From assembly GCA_050485385.1 (NCBI GenBank), contig JBJHBG010000136.1, forward strand, positions 1 to 10,799: DNA of 10,799 bases, given 5' to 3'. This DNA comes from RECO01 sp050485385. GTDB taxonomy: Bacteria; Pseudomonadota; Alphaproteobacteria; Geminicoccales; Geminicoccaceae. Position numbers and translations under genes: made by a program. Below are positions 6,748 to 10,799 of the stretch, piece after piece (the first letter of the stretch is position 1; the number at the start of each line of letters is the position of its first letter). The notes beneath the pieces are model-generated. The model was not told the origin of the DNA. It did no database searches and saw nothing but the letters and a program-made list of their open reading frames with translations.

Positions 6748-7347
6748 TCAGCCCCACTCCCGGCGCAGGCGGTCGCGCTCGGCGGCGAGCGCCAGGAGCA
6801 CGGCAACCGTCGGCAGGTTACGGATGCGGCCCTCGCGCCACCAGGCCATGGCCTCCGCGAACGGCAGCACGAAGGGGCGGATGTCCTCGTGCTCGTGGCC
6901 GAGACCATGGTGGCCAGCGACCGCTAGGGCGGGCGTATGGGCAACGAAGCCGTAGAGATATTCGTCGGTGAAGCCGGGGCTGGCGTAGCCCGCATAGACG
7001 GGAACCATGGCCCGCGCCACGAGACCCGTCTCCTCCTCGAGTTCGCGGCGGCCGGTCGCCTCGGGATCGTCGTCCTGGTCGTGGAGGCCGGCCGGGGCCT
7101 CGACCAGCCAGGAGGTCAGCGGGTCGGTAACGGCGCCGGCGCGGAATTGCTCGATCAAGGCGACGGTGTCGGCGATCGGATCGTAGGGCAGCACCACGAC
7201 GGCGGCGCCGCGCCGGACCACCGTGCGCTCCAGCCAGGGCGTCGACGTGCCGTCGAAGCGTGCGTGGCGCAGGCAGAGCCGGTCGACGGCGATCCAGCCG
7301 TCGAGCTGGCGTTCGACGTCGCCGACCTCGACCGCGCGGTCAGTCAT
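6748..7347 (-). CDS. Nudix hydrolase, ADP-ribose pyrophosphatase-like
   Basis: A 199-residue Nudix protein resembling the NudF/ADP-ribose diphosphatase group, which splits ADP-ribose into AMP and ribose 5-phosphate. The Nudix box spans residues 87-109 and ends RELEEETGL with the metal-binding glutamates 102, 105 and 106. The first box glutamate (position 93) is aspartate here. The LVEAPAGL stretch before the box, the EQFRAGA segment (66-72) and the GYASPGFTDEYLYGF segment after it are typical of ADP-ribose pyrophosphatases. The ATG at 7347 is one base after the stop of the upstream RAM-domain gene, so it is the last gene of a tight operon. Its end converges with the Kce-like gene across 55 bases without a clear terminator. 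Other nucleotide-sugar substrates are possible. Confidence 0.9.
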   Translation of the reverse strand: MTDRAVEVGDVERQLDGWIAVDRLCLRHARFDGTSTPWLERTVVRRGAAVVVLPYDPIADTVALIEQFRAGAVTDPLTSWLVEAPAGLHDQDDDPEATGRRELEEETGLVARAMVPVYAGYASPGFTDEYLYGFVAHTPALAVAGHHGLGHEHEDIRPFVLPFAEAMAWWREGRIRNLPTVAVLLALAAERDRLRREWG

Positions 7348-7348
7348 G

Positions 7349-7591
7349 TCAGGTGAAGGCCTTGAAGGTAATCAAGGTGAAGGTGTCCTTGACGCCTTCC
7401 AGCGTCTGAACGTGGCTGTTGACGAAACGGCCGATATCGGCGCCGTCGTCGAGGTAGACCTTCATCAACAGGTCGTATTGGCCCGAGATGCTGTGCACCT
7501 CTGAGACCTCGTCCAGCGTCTGCACGGCCGCGTCCGCGACATCGTAGGCGCGGCCGAGCTCGCACTTCACCATGATGAAGAGCGTCTGCAT
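7349..7591 (-). CDS. Stand-alone Lrp/AsnC ligand-binding (RAM) domain protein
   Basis: Eighty residues that correspond only to the C-terminal effector-binding domain of Lrp/AsnC regulators; there is no DNA-binding helix-turn-helix. The pattern VKCELGRAYDVADAAVQTLDEV, then VHSISGQYDLLMKVYLDDGADIGRFV in pieces, then GVKDTFTLITFKAF matches the beta-alpha-beta-beta-alpha-beta RAM fold. It includes the SG.YDLL.K strand that forms the ligand pocket at oligomer interfaces. Such single-domain proteins bind amino acids or pair with full-length regulators; the partner is unknown here. The ATG shares one base with the helicase stop (TGATG), implying translational coupling. The stop is one base before the Nudix start. 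Confidence 0.9.
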   Translation of the reverse strand: MQTLFIMVKCELGRAYDVADAAVQTLDEVSEVHSISGQYDLLMKVYLDDGADIGRFVNSHVQTLEGVKDTFTLITFKAFT

Positions 7592-9213
7592 CACTCGTCC
7601 TCGGAGCGGACCAGTGCGCGGATCGGAACCTCCCGGAGGAGGAAGCTGGGAACGTGGTCGCCCATGCCCACGATGCGGCCCTCGCGCCGTTCCTCGCGCG
7701 CCTCGTCGCGGCCGACCTTGGGCGGGCGGCGTTCGCCCGCACCGCGCTTGGCACGCTCGGCCTCGGTTCGCTCCTCGGTGCGGGTGGCCGAGCGGGCGGC
7801 TCGTGGCGGCGTGGCGTGCGATCCGGCCGTGGGCGAAGGCTCGGCGGGTGCGAGATCGACGGCTGCCGGTTCGACGGGTGTGGGTTCCGCCGCAGCGGGC
7901 GCGGCCTTGCTGCGGCGGCGCCTGCGACCGCGACCGCTCGGCGTCTCGCCCTCGGCCGCCTGCGTCGGCGGCGGCACGTCGTCCCCACCGGCTTCCGGCG
8001 GGACGGTCACGTCGTCCAGCCCAGCTCCTGACGGTGCCGGCCCGTCGTCCTCGTCGGGCACGACAACCTTGGCGCGGAACGGGTCGAACAGGGCGATCGG
8101 GCCGCCGACGAGCTGCTCCACCTTGGCGAGGCGCTTGTCGTCGTCGTCGGTGGCGAAGGTGAAGGCGCGACCCTTGCGGCCGGCACGGCCCGTGCGGCCG
8201 ATACGATGGATGTAGTCGTCGGCGTGGGTCGGCACGTCCAGGTTCACCACGACCGGCATGTCGGAGATGTCGAGGCCGCGCGCGGCAACGTCGGTCGCGA
8301 CCAGATAGTCCACCTGCCCAGCCTTGAACGCGTCCAGCGTCGCCTGCCGCTGGCTCTGATCGAGGTCGCCGTGGATGTCGCGGGCGTTGTAGCCCTTGCG
8401 CTGCAACTTGCGCGTGGTGGTGCCGACGTCGCGCTTGCGATTGCAGAAGACGATCGCCTTCGTCACGTCGTGCTTCGCGATCAGCGCCTCCAAAGCGTCG
8501 ATCTTCTTCGCCGGCGCCATGCGGCAGAGCACGCTCTCGATGTTCGCCACCGTCGTCGCCGGCGGCGAGACCGCCACCTCGACCGGATCGGTGAGAAAGC
8601 GCTCGGCCAGCCGGCGCACTTCCTTCGGCATGGTCGCGGAGAACAGGAGCGTCTGCTCGCGGCGCGTCAACAGGCCGGCGATGCGCTCGACGTCGGGGAT
8701 GAAGCCCATGTCTAGCATGCGGTCGGCCTCGTCGATGACGAAGATCGAGACCCCGCCGAGCAGCACCTTGCCACGCTCGAACCAGTCGAGCAGGCGGCCG
8801 GGCGTCGCAATGAGCACGTCGACGCCGCGATCGAGCAGCTTCTCCTGATCGCCCATGCCGACGCCGCCGATGATCAGCGCCATCGTCAGCTTCACGTGCT
8901 TGCCGTACTTCTCGAAGTTCTCGGCGGTCTGGGTCGCGAGTTCGCGGGTCGGGCTCAGGATGATCGAGCGCGGCATGCGCGCTCGCGCCCGCCCGCTGGC
9001 GAGCTGGTGGATCATCGGCAGCACGAAGGCGGCGGTCTTGCCGGTGCCGGTCTGGGCGATCCCCACCATGTCGCGTTTGGCCAGCACGTGCGGGATGGCC
9101 TGCGCCTGGATCGGGGTCGGTCGCGTGTAGCCGGCATCGGCAACGGCGCGCGCGACCTCCGCGCGCAGTCCGAGTTCGGCGAAATCCGGAAAGGCCTCGA
9201 TGGCTTGGGTCAA
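7591..9213 (-). CDS. DEAD-box ATP-dependent RNA helicase, RhlE-like
   Basis: A 540-residue RNA helicase that would unwind RNA or remodel ribonucleoprotein in ribosome assembly or mRNA decay. The core covers about residues 9-385. It shows the Q motif (F9, GYTRPTPIQ 28-36), motif I AQTGTGKT (53-60), PTRELA (88-93), TPGR (137-140), DEAD (161-164), SAT (192-194), ATDVAARGLDI (306-316) and HRIGRTGRAGRKG (336-348). A 150-residue charged, low-complexity tail follows. It has a GRGRRRRRS basic patch, Ala/Pro-rich spacers and a terminal segment GMGDHVPSFLLREVP, which looks conserved rather than random. The start is TTG at 9213: an in-frame stop lies 10 codons upstream with no ATG or GTG between, and the Q motif begins at residue 9. 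It is the first gene of the helicase-RAM-Nudix operon. Confidence 0.95.
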   Translation of the reverse strand: MTQAIEAFPDFAELGLRAEVARAVADAGYTRPTPIQAQAIPHVLAKRDMVGIAQTGTGKTAAFVLPMIHQLASGRARARMPRSIILSPTRELATQTAENFEKYGKHVKLTMALIIGGVGMGDQEKLLDRGVDVLIATPGRLLDWFERGKVLLGGVSIFVIDEADRMLDMGFIPDVERIAGLLTRREQTLLFSATMPKEVRRLAERFLTDPVEVAVSPPATTVANIESVLCRMAPAKKIDALEALIAKHDVTKAIVFCNRKRDVGTTTRKLQRKGYNARDIHGDLDQSQRQATLDAFKAGQVDYLVATDVAARGLDISDMPVVVNLDVPTHADDYIHRIGRTGRAGRKGRAFTFATDDDDKRLAKVEQLVGGPIALFDPFRAKVVVPDEDDGPAPSGAGLDDVTVPPEAGGDDVPPPTQAAEGETPSGRGRRRRRSKAAPAAAEPTPVEPAAVDLAPAEPSPTAGSHATPPRAARSATRTEERTEAERAKRGAGERRPPKVGRDEAREERREGRIVGMGDHVPSFLLREVPIRALVRSEDE

Positions 9214-9234
9214 GAACGGTCCATGTCGCTTGGC

Positions 9235-9244
9235 GTGACGTCAC
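9235..9244. promoter_or_regulatory. Perfect 10-base palindrome in the divergent spacer, possible operator
   Basis: GTGACGTCAC is fully self-complementary and lies 22 bases upstream of the helicase start, in the 122-base spacer shared with the isochorismatase gene. Upstream on the minus strand is a TTGACT (9274-9269) that could be a -35 box, but the matching -10 (TACACC, 16-base gap) is weak. A regulator binding here could act on either gene. One 10-base palindrome is limited evidence. Confidence 0.25.
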
Positions 9245-9335
9245 CGGGGGTGTAGGGCGCTGCCTAGTAAAGTCAATGATCGTCCGTGTCCTCGGCCGTC
9301 GCCGAGCCGGAAAAAAGCCGCCTTGGAGCACGCCA

Positions 9336-10058
9336 ATGCGCGATCCGCTAGCCCTCGCCGCCGGTGACGGGCATCTCGTCGTCATCGACGTGCAGGCCCG
9401 GCTGCTGCCGGCGATGCCGGACGTCCGCCGGCGCGACGTCGAGCGCGCCCTCGGCCTGCTTGCCACGGCCACGCGACTGCTCGGGGTTCCGACGACGCTG
9501 ACCGAGCACGTTCCGGACGCCATCGGCGCGACCGAACCGGCGATTCGCGAACGCTTCGCCCATGCCGAGGCGATCGGCAAGGTCCACTTCGGCGCCGCGA
9601 ACGAGCCGGCCTTCCTGGAGCGTATCGCGGCCGTGGATCGTCCTTGTCTGCTGCTCTGCGGGATGGAGGCGCATGTCTGCGTGCTCCAGACGGCGCTCGG
9701 CCTCGCGGCACGCGGTCATCGCGTCGTCCTCGTCGCCGACGCCTCCTGCTCCAGACGCGCCGTCGACGAGAGGCTCGCGCTCGACCGCTGCCGCCACCAC
9801 GGCATCGAGGTGGTGACCAGCGAGATGGTCGCGTTCGAGTGGCTGCATCGCGCCGACCATCCCGCCAGAAGCGAGCTGATCGCGGCGATCAAGGCGGCCT
9901 CGGCCGCTTCGAGGCTCGCCACCAGTCCCTCGACGCGCGCCTGCAGACCCTCGGTGCGGCCCTTCACGTCATCAGCGGCGGCCAACAGACGAGCCGCCAC
10001 GGCGAGCGTCTCGCCCGCGGTGCCATGGCTGTCGGCGATCTCCGCGCTCGCCTCGTAG
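9336..10058 (+). CDS. Isochorismatase-family cysteine hydrolase with an abnormal C-terminal extension
   Basis: A cytosolic hydrolase of the isochorismatase-like superfamily (YcaC/nicotinamidase-like). The substrate is unknown. The Asp-Lys-Cys triad is visible: Asp18 in VVIDVQARLLPAM, Lys82 in GKVHFGAANEPAF, and Cys115 in GMEAHVCVLQTALGL. RGHRVVLVADASCSR and EMVAFEWLHRADHP are further family landmarks. The ATG at 9336 has GGAG 7 bases upstream; the frame opens earlier without conserved sequence. The family part ends around ELIAAIK (9893), a normal length near 186 residues. The frame then runs 54 more codons in low-complexity Ala/Ser/Arg sequence that is antisense to a chemoreceptor gene. The native stop therefore seems lost; the core and triad are intact. 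Confidence 0.85.
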   Translation: MRDPLALAAGDGHLVVIDVQARLLPAMPDVRRRDVERALGLLATATRLLGVPTTLTEHVPDAIGATEPAIRERFAHAEAIGKVHFGAANEPAFLERIAAVDRPCLLLCGMEAHVCVLQTALGLAARGHRVVLVADASCSRRAVDERLALDRCRHHGIEVVTSEMVAFEWLHRADHPARSELIAAIKAASAASRLATSPSTRACRPSVRPFTSSAAANRRAATASVSPAVPWLSAISALAS

Positions 10059-10799
10059 GTGAGGTCCGACACGGCCTGAACGCCGCGGGTGATCTCCTGG
10101 GTGGCCGCACTCTGCTGGGTAACGTCGGCGGCGACGGCCTGGGCCACGTCGGCGACCCGGCCGACACTGTCGCGGATGTTGCCGACGGCCGCGACCGCGG
10201 CACCGGAGGCGTCGCGCACCTCCGCCACCTGGGCGCCGATGCGCCGCGTCGCCTCGATGGTGGCGTTCAGCGCGAGGAGGTTGGTCTGGTCGGCGATGCC
10301 CTCGATCAGTTGCAGCACCTCGGCAATGCTCTCCGCCGTGGCGACCAGTGCGGTGACGCGCAGATCGGCCTGCCCGGTCTGCTCGGTCGCCTCCGCCGCC
10401 GCCTTGCGCGTCACCCCTGTCTGCTCGTTGATCTCGTCGATCGAGCGGGCGAGTTCCTCGACCGCCGCCGCGATGGCCTGCGCCTGCTCGCTGCTGGAGC
10501 CAGCGGCATTGGTCACGTGCTCGGCGGCGCTCGCCGTCGTCGTGGCGCCGCGCTCGACGGCGCCGGCGTCGGCACGCAAGGCGGCGGCGGTATCCTGGAG
10601 GCCCGCCACGACCTCGCCCACCTCCGCCCGCAGCCGTGCCGCCGTGTCGAGCGACGCCTCGCGACGGGCCGTCGTCGCCGCATCGACCGCACGCGCGAAG
10701 GCCGCGAGACGTCGCGGCCGTCGGCGCCGTAGCAGACGGCCACCACCCGGCCGAAGCGGTCGCGGCCCTCGCGGCCAGGGCGCGGCAGGCAGCGCCTGT
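9716..10799 (-). pseudogene. Methyl-accepting chemotaxis protein signalling domain, partial and apparently degenerate
   Basis: The minus-strand frame shows the cytoplasmic coiled-coil of a chemoreceptor: SAAEHVTNAAGSSSEQAQAI, AAVEELARSIDEINEQTG, IEGIADQTNLLALNATIEA, then IGAQVAEVRDASGAAVAAV and TQQSAATQEITRGVQAVSD. It would normally signal through CheW and CheA at the hairpin tip. The tip after NATIEA (usually ARAGE.GRGFAVVA.EV..LA) is absent; the chain jumps in frame to TRRIGAQV near 10247-10252. Homology ends at SLEAA (9902), but the frame continues to 9716 through the isochorismatase gene. At the right edge the homologous frame turns into Arg/Pro-rich sequence upstream of about 10700. Another frame there reads more protein-like (DRFGRVVAVCYGADGRDVS), suggesting a frameshift. 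The sensor and membrane parts are outside the window. Confidence 0.65.

Noticed and set aside
7349..9580. A 743-codon minus-strand frame covering the helicase region
   Set aside because: It joins an off-frame reading of the helicase to the true RAM protein. Only its last 80 codons are real and they have their own start.

Overview
The window is very GC-rich (roughly 70% by eye) and densely coded. Its gene set points to an alphaproteobacterium, probably Rhodospirillales-like. The main clue is a small NDUFS4-type complex I subunit, found in alphaproteobacteria and mitochondria. PRPP synthase, L25 and the DEAD-box helicase also read as alphaproteobacterial versions. This is inference from protein character, not from a search.

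Left edge (1-938): the last 27 codons and right terminal repeat of an IS3-family insertion sequence abut a broken gene. That gene encoded a membrane-anchored protein of unknown function. It now reads in several frames and is a pseudogene.

Centre-left (889-4775): a minus-strand BciB/HCAR-type ferredoxin-linked flavin/iron-sulfur reductase ends inside the pseudogene tail. Next come tRNA-Lys(CTT) with a readable promoter, then prs, rplY and pth on the plus strand: PRPP supply, ribosomal protein L25/Ctc and peptidyl-tRNA hydrolase. This is a familiar bacterial housekeeping cluster.

Centre (4854-6692): tRNA-Arg(TCT) and the NDUFS4-like gene lie on the minus strand. Divergent from them is a likely two-gene operon of a PcaC-like carboxymuconolactone decarboxylase-family protein and a BKACE/Kce-type beta-keto acid cleavage enzyme.

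Right (6748-9213): a tightly packed minus-strand operon encodes a DEAD-box RNA helicase, a stand-alone Lrp/AsnC ligand-binding (RAM) domain protein and a Nudix hydrolase. The first two genes overlap as TGATG, and one base separates the second and third.

Right edge (9336-10799): an isochorismatase-family hydrolase runs tail to tail into a minus-strand methyl-accepting chemotaxis protein. Both lack a stop at the expected end and read through each other. The chemoreceptor has also lost about 27 residues at the hairpin tip and appears frameshifted near the window edge. Both ends of the window are therefore decayed or rearranged, while the middle is ordinary housekeeping. I found no CRISPR array, toxin-antitoxin pair, phage cluster or recognisable new multi-gene defence system. 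The most unusual items are the tipless chemoreceptor with its tail-to-tail junction, and the helicase-RAM-Nudix operon.
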